Below, piece after piece: positions 17,828-26,967 of a stretch of 64,000 nt of DNA. The position numbers were made by a program, and so were the translations under genes. The stretch is from Clostridium disporicum. GTDB lineage: Bacteria > Bacillota > Clostridia > Clostridiales > Clostridiaceae. Below the pieces are notes generated by a model, which had not been told where the DNA came from, made no database searches, and saw only the letters and a program-made list of their open reading frames with translations. Position 1 is the first letter of the stretch. Each line of letters starts with the position of its first letter. Location of the stretch: assembly GCF_001405015.1 (NCBI RefSeq), contig NZ_CYZX01000015.1, positions 1 to 64,000 on the forward strand, given 5' to 3'.

Positions 17828-18013
17828 TCTTTTACCTCCAAATTTTCTGGAATAATTACCATTTTAATTATATCATAAATTATTAAAACCTAATATTTTT
17901 TTCTAATATTTTATTACCTAATAAATACAAATAAAGATTTACATTTTATAAATTCTATTTACTCTATTTACTAAATATATTATATGTAAAAAAGAATTAA
18001 GTTATTAATCCAA

Positions 18014-18045
18014 CAAAAAAGAGCTGTTCATAATAAACAACTCTT
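18014..18045 (-). terminator. Terminator of the 219-residue membrane protein gene
   Basis: AAGAGTTGTT pairs with GAACAGCTCTT, with T6 on the minus strand. Confidence 0.85.
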
Positions 18046-18060
18046 CATTAACACTATATC

Positions 18061-18720
18061 TTATAATCCTAAATTAGTTTTTACAGCTTCTATAGCAGCT
18101 TCATCTAATTTACTTGCTTTTCCAATTTCTCCATCAAGGTTTTTCCATACATAGTTATGTACTTCTACACCATTACTGAAGTCTCCTTCTTTCCATTTGC
18201 TTATTTCTTTATACAAATACCAATCAACTTCTTCTACCATACTCAAAGCTTCATCTATAGTTTCCATAGTAATTTTCTTTGTCCCATTTATTTTACCATC
18301 AATAGCTAATATTATAGTATTTGCCATATGATGAACATATTCATTTATTTCTATCATTCTCTGCTCATCAACAGTAATTGTGTGATTCTCATCTTGTGAA
18401 GGTTCTTCTTCAGAATCTTCTTTATTATTTCCTACAACTTGATTAGGTTCACCTTCTGGTTTGTTATATGTCGGTGCTTGAGATAAATCATAAAACTTCA
18501 TTCCACTCCAAGCCATTCCACCTAAAATAACGACTATAGCTATAGCAATTCCAATCGCCTTTAATACATTTGAGCCTTTGTGTTCAGATTTTTGAACAAC
18601 CTTCCAATCCTCACTACTATTAACATTCTGAGCATCACTAATACTTTTTTGTGAGATTTCTTCTACTGAATCTACTACATCATTATCATTTCCATCTATT
18701 ACTTTATTATCTTTATCCAT
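18061..18720 (-). CDS. Membrane-anchored protein of unknown function
   Basis: A 219-residue protein. An acidic cytoplasmic N-terminus of about 50 residues is followed by one membrane helix at about 55-75 (AIGIAIAIVVILGGMAW), then an acidic low-complexity linker (EPNQVVGNNKEDSEEEPSQ) and a C-terminal helical domain of about 100 residues predicted to lie outside the cell. I do not recognise the domain. AGGTGAG precedes the ATG. It has its own terminator and is not in an obvious operon. Confidence 0.7.
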   Translation of the reverse strand: MDKDNKVIDGNDNDVVDSVEEISQKSISDAQNVNSSEDWKVVQKSEHKGSNVLKAIGIAIAIVVILGGMAWSGMKFYDLSQAPTYNKPEGEPNQVVGNNKEDSEEEPSQDENHTITVDEQRMIEINEYVHHMANTIILAIDGKINGTKKITMETIDEALSMVEEVDWYLYKEISKWKEGDFSNGVEVHNYVWKNLDGEIGKASKLDEAAIEAVKTNLGL

Positions 18721-18828
18721 TTTCTCACCTCATACCTAATTTTTCCCACATTTATACTATAAAGCACACGATATGTCATGTCAATTATTACCATAATACC
18801 TTTTACAACAAAATACTACATTTAAAAA

Positions 18829-18867
18829 TAAAGAGAACCCCTGAAATTATTTCAATGGTTCTCTTTT
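18829..18867. terminator. Terminator downstream of guaA
   Basis: AAAGAGAACC pairs with GGTTCTCTTT with a second inner stem TGAAAT/ATTTCA; T-run on both strands. Confidence 0.8.
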
Positions 18868-18897
18868 GTTTGATTTAAAATTTATATTTTATGTATA

Positions 18898-20439
18898 TTA
18901 TTCAAATTCAATAGTTGCTGGTGGTTTTCCTGTACAATCGTACATTACTCTGTTAACACCTTTAACTTCATTTACTATTCTAGTTGTTACCTTTCCAAGT
19001 ACCTCCCATGGAAGATCTGCTGATTCTGCAGTCATGAAATCACTAGTAGTTACAGCTCTTAAAGCTATAGCATAATCATAAGTTCTTTCATCTCCCATAA
19101 CCCCTACTGATCTCATATTAGTTAATGCAGCAAAGTATTGTCCTATTTCCTTATCAATTCCTGCTTTAACTATTTCTTCTCTATAGATATAGTCAGCATC
19201 TTGAACTATTCTAACTTTTTCAGCTGTTACTTCACCTATTATTCTTATTCCAAGTCCTGGTCCTGGGAATGGTTGTCTGAATACTAAATGTTCTGGAATG
19301 TTAAGTTCAAGTCCTGCTTTTCTAACTTCATCCTTAAATAATAATCTTAATGGCTCTATTATTTCTTTAAAATCAACATGGTCAGGAAGTCCTCCAACAT
19401 TATGGTGAGACTTAATAACTGCTGATTCTCCAAGTCCACTTTCAATTATATCTGGGTAAATTGTACCTTGAACAAGGAAATCAACTGTACCAATCTTCTT
19501 AGCTTCTTCTTCAAATACTCTAATAAATTCTTCACCAATAATTTTTCTTTTAGTTTCTGGATCTTCTACTCCAGCAAGAGCTTCATAGAATCTTTCTTGA
19601 GCATTTACTCTTATAAAGTTTAAGTCATATTGACCTTCTGGTCCAAATATAGCTTCTACTTCATCACCTTCATTTTTTCTAAGTAGACCGTGGTCAACAA
19701 ATACACAAGTTAATTGCTTACCTACGGCTTTTGATAAAAGTACTGCAGCTACAGATGAGTCAACTCCACCTGATAATGCACATAATACTTTACCATCTCC
19801 AACTTTTTCTCTAACTTCTTGTATTGTCTTTTCAACGAAAGAATCCATTGTCCAATCTCCAGAACAGTTACAGATATTCTTAACAAAGTTAGTTAACATC
19901 TTAGTACCTTCTTGAGTATGCATAACTTCTGGATGGAATTGAACTGCATAAAGGTTCTTTTCTTCACATTCCATAGCAGCTACTGGACATACTGGAGTGT
20001 GTCCTATTATATTAAAGTTTTCTGGAGCTCTTTCTATGTAGTCAGTATGACTCATCCAACATATAGTTGAAGATTCTACTCCATCAAATAATTTAGATTT
20101 ATTATTTACAGCAACTTCTGTCTTACCATATTCACTTACAGGAGCAGTTGCAACACTTCCACCTAAAACATGAGCCATAAGTTGTGAACCGTAGCAGATA
20201 CCAAGTACAGGTATTCCTAATTCAAATATAGCTTTATCACATAATGGAGAATCTTCTCCATAAACACTGTTAGGTCCACCAGTAAATATTATTCCCTTTG
20301 GATTCATTTCTCTTATTTTTTCAATGCTTAAATTATATGGATGAACTTCACAATAAACGTTACATTCTCTTACTCTTCTTGCTATTAATTGATTATATTG
20401 ACCACCAAAGTCAAGTACTAATACTAATTCTTTATTCAT
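18898..20439 (-). CDS. guaA: GMP synthase (glutamine-hydrolysing)
   Basis: Converts XMP to GMP using glutamine and ATP. The glutamine amidotransferase half has the triad Cys82 (GICYGSQ), His169 and Glu171 (FHPE). The ATP pyrophosphatase half has SGGVDSS at about 223-229, and the C-terminal dimerisation domain follows. The ATG at 20439 is preceded by GGGGGA and gives 513 residues, the usual length; an ATG 24 codons up lacks a ribosome binding site. It follows guaB, so the two steps IMP to XMP to GMP are encoded together, but 253 bp separate them and no second riboswitch is seen. Confidence 0.97.
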   Translation of the reverse strand: MNKELVLVLDFGGQYNQLIARRVRECNVYCEVHPYNLSIEKIREMNPKGIIFTGGPNSVYGEDSPLCDKAIFELGIPVLGICYGSQLMAHVLGGSVATAPVSEYGKTEVAVNNKSKLFDGVESSTICWMSHTDYIERAPENFNIIGHTPVCPVAAMECEEKNLYAVQFHPEVMHTQEGTKMLTNFVKNICNCSGDWTMDSFVEKTIQEVREKVGDGKVLCALSGGVDSSVAAVLLSKAVGKQLTCVFVDHGLLRKNEGDEVEAIFGPEGQYDLNFIRVNAQERFYEALAGVEDPETKRKIIGEEFIRVFEEEAKKIGTVDFLVQGTIYPDIIESGLGESAVIKSHHNVGGLPDHVDFKEIIEPLRLLFKDEVRKAGLELNIPEHLVFRQPFPGPGLGIRIIGEVTAEKVRIVQDADYIYREEIVKAGIDKEIGQYFAALTNMRSVGVMGDERTYDYAIALRAVTTSDFMTAESADLPWEVLGKVTTRIVNEVKGVNRVMYDCTGKPPATIEFE

Positions 20440-20692
20440 TAAGAATCCCCCTAATGTATTTTTCTTTATTATCTCGTAAAATTGTACATTTTTCAACATA
20501 AATATGAACAATTACTTTATTTTTTTAAAAATAATTCGCATATATAACGTAATAAGAGAAAAAATATAAAAACTTTGTTTGTATATAAGCCTATATATCT
20601 TTTCTCCCCAATTTCAAATCTATTAATTTTAAATATAAATTATCTCTAAAACTCTATTTTAATAATTAATTAGAAACTATTAAATAGTCAAA

Positions 20693-22147
20693 CTATTCAC
20701 TTACACTGTAGTTTGGTGCTTCTTTAGTTATCTTTACATCATGTGGATGACTTTCTCTTATTCCTGAAGAAGTTTGGATAACAAAAGTTGCATTTTCATA
20801 TAAGTCAACTAATGTAGGTGCTCCAAGGTAACCCATCCCTGATCTTATTCCACCCATTAATTGATATAATGTATCTGCTACATATCCTTTGTAAGCAACT
20901 CTTCCTTCAATTCCTTCCGGAACAAACTTCTTAGTTCCATTTTGGAAGTATCTATCAGATGAACCTTTCTCCATAGCCCCTAGAGAACCCATTCCTCTGT
21001 AAACTTTATATTGTCTTCCTTGATATATTTCTGTTTCACCTGGAGATTCTTCACAACCTGCAAGCATTGAACCCATCATACAAACAGATGCTCCAGCAGC
21101 TAATGCTTTAACTATGTCTCCTGAATATTTTAATCCACCGTCAGCTATTACTGGTATACCATATTTAACAGCTTCTTCAACACAATCCATAACTGCAGTT
21201 AATTGAGGTACACCAACACCTGCAACTATTCTTGTAGTACATATTGACCCAGGCCCTATACCAACCTTAACACAATCAGCACCAGCTTCTATTAAATCTT
21301 TTGTAGCTTCTGCTGTAGCTATGTTACCAGCTATTATTTGAAGTTCAGGGTATTTAGCTTTTATCTTCTTAACACCTTCAATAACACCTTTTGAATGACC
21401 GTGAGCTGTATCTAAAGTAATGACGTCTACCTGAGCTTTAACTAAAGCATCAACTCTATCCATCATATCAGCTGTTATCCCAACAGATGCTCCACAAAGA
21501 AGTCTACCTCTTGAATCCTTTGCTGCATTTGGAAACGCCCTAACCTTTTCTATATCTTTAATTGTTATAAGCCCCTTTAAGTTATTTTCATTATCAACTA
21601 AAGGTAATTTTTCAATTTTATGAGTCTTTAATATCTCTAAAGCTTGATCTAACGTTGTTCCTTCTGGAGCAGTAACTAATGGACTCTTAGTCATAACTTC
21701 TGAAACTAATCTATCATAATTTGTTTCAAATACTATGTCTCTGTTAGTTATTATTCCAACTAATTGAGTTCCTCTTGTAACAGGAACCCCAGATATTCTA
21801 TATCTAGCCATTAAATCTAAAGCTTCTCTTACTGTATGATTTTCATTTAAGAAAATAGGGTCAGTTATTACACCATTTTCTTGTCTCTTAACTCTATCAA
21901 CTTCTCTAGCTTGCTCTTCAATTGGCATGTTTTTATGTATAATTCCGATTCCGCCTTCTCTTGCCATAGCAATTGCCATCTTAGATTCAGTAACTGTATC
22001 CATACTAGCACTCATTAAAGGAATATTAAGAGTAATAGTTTTAGTTAACTTAGTTTTTAAACTAACTTGATTAGGTAACACTTCTGATTTATTTGGTACT
22101 AATAATACATCATCGAATGTATAAGCTGTTTTTAGTATTTTTGCCAT
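20693..22147 (-). CDS. guaB: IMP dehydrogenase
   Basis: Oxidises IMP to XMP with NAD+, the first committed step of guanine nucleotide synthesis. The 484-residue protein has the TIM-barrel with the catalytic cysteine in GPGSICTTR (about residue 305) and two CBS domains inserted at about 95-205. It is controlled by the guanine riboswitch and terminator directly upstream. Confidence 0.98.
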   Translation of the reverse strand: MAKILKTAYTFDDVLLVPNKSEVLPNQVSLKTKLTKTITLNIPLMSASMDTVTESKMAIAMAREGGIGIIHKNMPIEEQAREVDRVKRQENGVITDPIFLNENHTVREALDLMARYRISGVPVTRGTQLVGIITNRDIVFETNYDRLVSEVMTKSPLVTAPEGTTLDQALEILKTHKIEKLPLVDNENNLKGLITIKDIEKVRAFPNAAKDSRGRLLCGASVGITADMMDRVDALVKAQVDVITLDTAHGHSKGVIEGVKKIKAKYPELQIIAGNIATAEATKDLIEAGADCVKVGIGPGSICTTRIVAGVGVPQLTAVMDCVEEAVKYGIPVIADGGLKYSGDIVKALAAGASVCMMGSMLAGCEESPGETEIYQGRQYKVYRGMGSLGAMEKGSSDRYFQNGTKKFVPEGIEGRVAYKGYVADTLYQLMGGIRSGMGYLGAPTLVDLYENATFVIQTSSGIRESHPHDVKITKEAPNYSVSE

Positions 22148-22178
22148 AATCCTTCATCCCCTTAAACATTTAATTATA

Positions 22179-22222
22179 AAAAAAACAGACATATTATCTT
22201 CATTAAGTGAAGATAATATGCC
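22179..22222 (-). terminator. Riboswitch-controlled terminator of guaB
   Basis: A 13-bp stem (ATATTATCTTCAC and its inverse) followed by T8 on the minus strand, between the purine aptamer and the guaB start. It is the expression platform of an OFF switch. Confidence 0.9.
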
Positions 22223-22261
22223 TATGCTAAGAAATCCTTGCAAAAACAAGCTATATCAAAC

Positions 22262-22330
22262 TTCACTTATAGTCGGAAATTTACGGCTTCCGGTAGATAC
22301 TCCCCTCCATATTAGGGGGATATATAAGCA
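22262..22330 (-). ncRNA. Guanine riboswitch (purine aptamer)
   Basis: The minus-strand RNA has P1 CTTATA/TATAAG, P2 CCCC/GGGG with loop TAATATGGA, the conserved TATCTACC junction, P3 CGGAA/TTCCG with loop GCCGTAAA, and the J3/1 segment GACTAT. The C in that segment is the specificity base for guanine rather than adenine. It fits control of guaB by guanine. Confidence 0.93.
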
Positions 22331-22362
22331 GTCTTTATTGTTCGTATTTTGTTATTGTTACT

Positions 22363-22391
22363 ATTATAGTTTATAAGATATAGCTTGTCAA
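22363..22391 (-). promoter_or_regulatory. Consensus sigma-A promoter of guaB riboswitch transcript
   Basis: Perfect TTGACA, 17-bp spacer, TATAAT on the minus strand, about 30 bp upstream of the aptamer. Confidence 0.9.
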
Positions 22392-22410
22392 TAATTGTTT
22401 TATTATGAAC

Positions 22411-24315
22411 TTAATTTTTATAAACAGCAAATTCTACTAACTTATTTATTACATATTCATCTGGATTTATATTTTCATTTGAATTTAAAGTTATAGAATT
22501 GCTTGTTAAATCTCCAACTATATACACACAGCTTTTATTTTGATTTGTCAATGAAATACTATTACTTTTACCATTATTATAATTAACATCTCCATTTACA
22601 ATAAAGATGCTATTATTTAATGTTCCATCCAAACTATGTATCTTTGCGTATCCATTAATAAAAAAAGGACTATTTATCAAATTAATACTCATACTATTTG
22701 TATCTATATATCCATTCACTACTATCATACTATCACTAGTATTACCTATACTAATATTATTTGCATATATACCTTCCTGAATCAAAGCACTTTCTTCTTT
22801 TAATTTTATTTCAACACTCCCTCTATCATTAAACTTCATCTCTTTTATAGCCACACTAGATTCCGATGCATCTATAGAAATATTGTTTTGTGCTTTAATA
22901 TAACCATCTATACGCACTTGGCTTTTATTGTACACTTTTAAATTTGTATAATTCCCCTGTGATACAATATTACCTACAATATAAATCTTATCACTTGATT
23001 TTAAATCTATATCATTTTTATTAGTTGCATTAATATTCCCATTTATCTTGATAACATTCTTTGAATTACCTTTCTCCTTTTCAAGCGACATATTAATAGA
23101 TATACTTCCGGAGTATATATCCCCATTTCTAATAATAATATTATTATTTTTATACATAAATATATCTAAATTATTATTTGACTTCATTCCTCCATTTAAA
23201 TCAATTACATTATCATGATTCATAGTTATGGATATTTGATTAGCAGTAGATTCAATACTATTGCCAGTTATATTATAGCTACTGTCAATATTTAAAATAC
23301 TTGATTCCATATTTACTATTATTGAATTACTTGTTCTTATATAACCATTTACATTTACCTCACCATTAGTAATAATAAGATCTAATTGACCTGTGCTTTC
23401 TATATTACCATTAATAATCAACTTGCTATTATTCATCTCAACATATAATTTTCTATTATCCAATATATCTCCATCAACAATCAATTCACTATTATTTAAG
23501 GTAATGTATAATTCTTTACCATTACAATCTATATCTTCATAAATAATTTTATTTTCATGATTTAAATTTATAGTCACAATATTATAATCATTGTAATCAA
23601 CTTTATATTTTTCTAAGTTTTGCTGATTTATATAAATATTATTTTTAATTATATCTTCTACTTTATACCTATCTAAAAATTTATCTATACTATCATCTTT
23701 TATATTAAATTGTATTTCAGATAAACTTGAATCTTTCTTTACACTTCCATCTCCCCACTCATTACTATAGGTACCCCCAATAACTATTTTTTCAGATTCG
23801 CTTTTATTTAATCCACCTAATATTAAATTCCCTTTTATATTAAGAAAATTAATAGGATTAATTACTACTTCTTCATTTTTCCCACTTTCTCCATTAATAT
23901 TAACAGTAATAACTTGATTTACTTCCTTAGATGAACTTCCTTGATTTTCAGTAGCTTTACTATAAATAGTGTACTTATACTGCCTTAAAACTCCAGCATC
24001 TAAAATTGTATCTCTAGTTATTTTTTTAGTTACCTTAATTCCATTAAATGCAGTAATACCACTATCTATTTCAGCTAACTCACTAGGAAGCAATGATATA
24101 TCTTTTTGATTCTTAGCATGATTTATATCTTCTGTTAATTCTTTCAAGAAAATATTCAGCCCTGATTTAGCCGCTAACTCTAAATCAATTATTTGACTAT
24201 GCTCTTCATTATACTTTGTAGTAGAAACAACAGCAGAAGATACCACTGTTCCTAATACCATTAAGATAGATGTAATCGCTATTACATAAACTAATACTGA
24301 TCCTCTCTTTTTCAT
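22411..24315 (-). CDS. PilX-like pilus protein with beta-solenoid-like repeats
   Basis: A 634-residue protein with a prepilin-like N-terminus (KRGSVLVYVIAI, one membrane helix to about residue 30) but without the glutamate at position 5 that most pilins have, as in PilX/GspK-type minor proteins. From about residue 180 onward it is a long run of short strands with I/V-N-G-N/D-I repeats every 15-25 residues, suggesting a parallel beta-helix or bactofilin-like shaft. The ATG at 24315, behind AAAGGAGAAG, is chosen over one 11 codons up that would overlap the previous gene. It is the last gene of the pilus operon. Its role at the pilus tip or in assembly is inferred from position and N-terminus only. 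Confidence 0.72.
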   Translation of the reverse strand: MKKRGSVLVYVIAITSILMVLGTVVSSAVVSTTKYNEEHSQIIDLELAAKSGLNIFLKELTEDINHAKNQKDISLLPSELAEIDSGITAFNGIKVTKKITRDTILDAGVLRQYKYTIYSKATENQGSSSKEVNQVITVNINGESGKNEEVVINPINFLNIKGNLILGGLNKSESEKIVIGGTYSNEWGDGSVKKDSSLSEIQFNIKDDSIDKFLDRYKVEDIIKNNIYINQQNLEKYKVDYNDYNIVTINLNHENKIIYEDIDCNGKELYITLNNSELIVDGDILDNRKLYVEMNNSKLIINGNIESTGQLDLIITNGEVNVNGYIRTSNSIIVNMESSILNIDSSYNITGNSIESTANQISITMNHDNVIDLNGGMKSNNNLDIFMYKNNNIIIRNGDIYSGSISINMSLEKEKGNSKNVIKINGNINATNKNDIDLKSSDKIYIVGNIVSQGNYTNLKVYNKSQVRIDGYIKAQNNISIDASESSVAIKEMKFNDRGSVEIKLKEESALIQEGIYANNISIGNTSDSMIVVNGYIDTNSMSINLINSPFFINGYAKIHSLDGTLNNSIFIVNGDVNYNNGKSNSISLTNQNKSCVYIVGDLTSNSITLNSNENINPDEYVINKLVEFAVYKN

Positions 24316-24325
24316 ATCTTCTCCT

Positions 24326-25786
24326 TTACGAACAAGTTGTTTTAACATTTTCTATTTTATCTACTCCGCCTGCACAACTTCCAGTTATCTCAATACCTCC
24401 ACCTTTTGCTATAGCCCCATTCCAATGTTGATTTTTTATTTTATACCTTCCATCAGCTACCTTTTCAACTATACCAGCCCAACACTCTATAATTTCTTTT
24501 TCAACATCAAATTCAATTTGCCACGATGAAATATCTTTATCAGTATTATTAGTTATTAGTATTTTATACTTAGCTCCATTATCCCAGGAATGAGTTATAG
24601 AAAAATCAACACTTAAAGGTTGACTATAATAATTTATCATTTCCTGTAATTTATCTTTTGTTCTATTAAGTATCTCTTGAGATGTAAGTGTATTCGTAAA
24701 AATCACTTCTGACTTATTATGAAACTTAATAGAATTTGCGTATATTAAACTATCTTCCATTCTTAGATTAATATCATTTTTTTCAAATTCAACATTTCCA
24801 GTAGCAATTATTATTGTATTATTAAGTAATATATTATCATTATTTTTTTCCCCTATATGAATATCTCCATTAACAAATATAATTTTGAATCCATTATATC
24901 CTTGGTATGTCTTATGATTCTTTATATTCCATGACTCAGTTATTATAAGTTCTTCTTTATTTAAATTATCTAAACCTAATTTATCTATCCCATTCTGAAA
25001 AATCTTTTCAGCTCCCACCTTAAAATGCTCTTTATTTCCGGATGTACTTCCATATCCCAAAGTTCCATTACCTTTAACTTCAACATGTGTACTATTTGAT
25101 TGAAATTCCATTTCTCCGCTTATAGTTAAATAATGTTCTCCTAGCTTGTCCAAAAGATCTTTTTCTTCCTCTGAATCTTCCTTACCACCTTCTGGTATTT
25201 CCGGTGTAACTTCAGATGATTCATCTCCAAATTCAATCTTAATATCACTTGCAACATTTAAGTTTAGTGTTACTATATAATTTTCTCCGCTACTTTGATT
25301 TCCTTTTATAACATTATTAAAGTTTATATTTACAACTTTATCTTCTATATTTGAATTTAATGCAAAGTTACTTGCTACATTTCCCTGGATTGTATTTATA
25401 AGTATTTTTTCTTCCTTAAAAGTATTGTCGTTATTAAGTTTCACTTCTACAAATTTATTAGTATTATTAGCTGAATCTTCTACAACTTCAATATATACTA
25501 TTTTTTCATCAACTTTATCTAAATATAATAATTCCTTCGCACTTTTGCTATTATAAGAATTAATCGCATCAGTTGTCCTAATTTTAATTTTAGAAGCCGT
25601 CAATGCTTCACCTTCTATCTTCATAATTGCATTTCTAACTTCATCTTGTATAGCTGATTTGTTATCAGTTCTATTTAATATTTTGTAACCTTGAATAAAT
25701 ACTGATCCTACCATAGTAGTAACTAATACCGTTATTGACAATGTAACCATCAATTCTATAAGAGTAAAACCATTCTTTTTCTTCAC
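24326..25786 (-). CDS. PilW-like minor pilin with C-terminal CBM2-type module
   Basis: A 486-residue type IV minor pilin. The prepilin peptidase site and helix are at the N-terminus (KKKNGFTLIELMVTLSITV). The middle (about 200-380) has strand-rich segments resembling the neighbouring PilX-like protein. Residues about 390-475 match a family 2 carbohydrate-binding module: strands ending in NNTDKDISSWQIEF, ECWAGIVE, and NQHWNGAIAKGG, then SCAGG. Trp401, Trp436 and Trp455 occupy the places of the three surface tryptophans that bind crystalline polysaccharide in CBM2a, and Trp422 the core position. The start is GTG with GGGGTGGG upstream. A pilus-borne sugar-binding subunit is inferred. Confidence 0.8.
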   Translation of the reverse strand: MKKKNGFTLIELMVTLSITVLVTTMVGSVFIQGYKILNRTDNKSAIQDEVRNAIMKIEGEALTASKIKIRTTDAINSYNSKSAKELLYLDKVDEKIVYIEVVEDSANNTNKFVEVKLNNDNTFKEEKILINTIQGNVASNFALNSNIEDKVVNINFNNVIKGNQSSGENYIVTLNLNVASDIKIEFGDESSEVTPEIPEGGKEDSEEEKDLLDKLGEHYLTISGEMEFQSNSTHVEVKGNGTLGYGSTSGNKEHFKVGAEKIFQNGIDKLGLDNLNKEELIITESWNIKNHKTYQGYNGFKIIFVNGDIHIGEKNNDNILLNNTIIIATGNVEFEKNDINLRMEDSLIYANSIKFHNKSEVIFTNTLTSQEILNRTKDKLQEMINYYSQPLSVDFSITHSWDNGAKYKILITNNTDKDISSWQIEFDVEKEIIECWAGIVEKVADGRYKIKNQHWNGAIAKGGGIEITGSCAGGVDKIENVKTTCS

Positions 25787-25799
25787 TTTATCCCACCCC

Positions 25800-26246
25800 T
25801 TATTTACTAACTATTAAAATCTTTGTTTCTTCTATATTTTTATTTTGCATAGTTGCAATTACCTTATATAGTCCATCTGACTGCAGCTCTGATTTTATAT
25901 TCATACTGTATTTACCTGTTGAACTATAGTCCTTATTTACTATTCTTCTTTGCATTTCATTTACGTTACTAAATTCAATAGTTTTTTCAACTATATACTC
26001 TGATACATCAGCCATTTTCTCATCAAATACTAATAATGCAGATTTTAAATAATTATTTGTTTCTAATATTTTATCTGCTCTACTTTCAATTTTAACTGTA
26101 TTTATCATTAATCCACTTATAGCTACAAATAAAATAGAAAGGATGGCCATAGCAGCCATTATTTCTACTAGTGTCATCCCTTTCTTCTTGTCAATATTTT
26201 TAGTTAAAGGAGTCTTCTCTGCCGTAAATTCCATCATTGAACTCAT
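25800..26246 (-). CDS. PilV-like minor pilin
   Basis: A minor pilin of about 148 residues with the prepilin motif KKKGMTLVEIMAAMAILSIL; cleavage is expected after Gly, leaving N-terminal Met and Glu5. The leader is long (about 23 residues) for a type IV prepilin. The ATG at 26246 is preferred because GAGGAGAAAG lies ahead of it; the start at 26264 lacks one. The gene overlaps the end of pilO by 47 bp, an unusually long overlap that fits tight co-translation. Confidence 0.78.
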   Translation of the reverse strand: MSSMMEFTAEKTPLTKNIDKKKGMTLVEIMAAMAILSILFVAISGLMINTVKIESRADKILETNNYLKSALLVFDEKMADVSEYIVEKTIEFSNVNEMQRRIVNKDYSSTGKYSMNIKSELQSDGLYKVIATMQNKNIEETKILIVSK

Positions 26247-26967
26247 AGTTTTCTTTCTCCTCATAATTTAAATTATAGAAATTAGCTGTGATGCTTGCGT
26301 TTAGTTTTTTATCTTCGCCTTTACTTAAAGATATATTTGAAACATCTGCTATTCTTGAATAATTTTCTATTTTTTTTATAAAAGACATAATATCTTTATG
26401 TAACCCTGATACTGATATGCTTACAACTTGTTTACTTACAGCTTGCTCCGGTGCTACTTCTGTAGTTTGCGTATTACCCCCTTCAAGTCCTCTATCAATT
26501 TCTGTTACAACACCATTTTCATCAGTTTTAACTTCATCTTTTTTAGCAATCTCATCTTCCCCAACTTGACCTTCTGAAAATCCTAATGAAAATAACTCTA
26601 CATTAGTATCTCTTACAAAATATCTTATATCATAAGCTACTTGTGCTAATTCTGGTGTTTTAGGTAGCTTTACTAATGCATTTTCATATAAAACTTGTAG
26701 TTCTTCAGCCTTTTCTTCTAATATTTTATTTTCTTGTGGTAATCTTTTTACTCTAGCAACTTCTGCATTAAGCTGATCTAACCTCATTAAATTATTTGTA
26801 TAGATTTCCAACTGAGGTAGTATAGCAAATCTTAACGATAAAACAACAGAAACTATTATTGTAGTAGATGCTAAAATTATCTTATCTTTTTTACTTTGTG
26901 CTTTTAACCACTCAACAACTTTATTTTGTCTTTTAGGTTGTTCAAGGCTATTTAGCTCCTGTTCCAT
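26200..26967 (-). CDS. pilO: Type IV pilus alignment protein PilO
   Basis: A 255-residue bitopic membrane protein: short basic N-terminus, one membrane helix at about residues 30-50, a coiled coil (LDQLNAEVARVKRLPQENK and onward) and a ferredoxin-like periplasm-side domain. A 60-residue acidic insert interrupts the domain. Low sequence conservation is usual for PilO, so the call rests on architecture and on the place directly after the pilMN fusion, which it overlaps by 20 bp. PilO and PilN together link the PilM ring to the outside in pilus assembly. Confidence 0.8.
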   Translation of the reverse strand: MEQELNSLEQPKRQNKVVEWLKAQSKKDKIILASTTIIVSVVLSLRFAILPQLEIYTNNLMRLDQLNAEVARVKRLPQENKILEEKAEELQVLYENALVKLPKTPELAQVAYDIRYFVRDTNVELFSLGFSEGQVGEDEIAKKDEVKTDENGVVTEIDRGLEGGNTQTTEVAPEQAVSKQVVSISVSGLHKDIMSFIKKIENYSRIADVSNISLSKGEDKKLNASITANFYNLNYEEKENYEFNDGIYGREDSFN

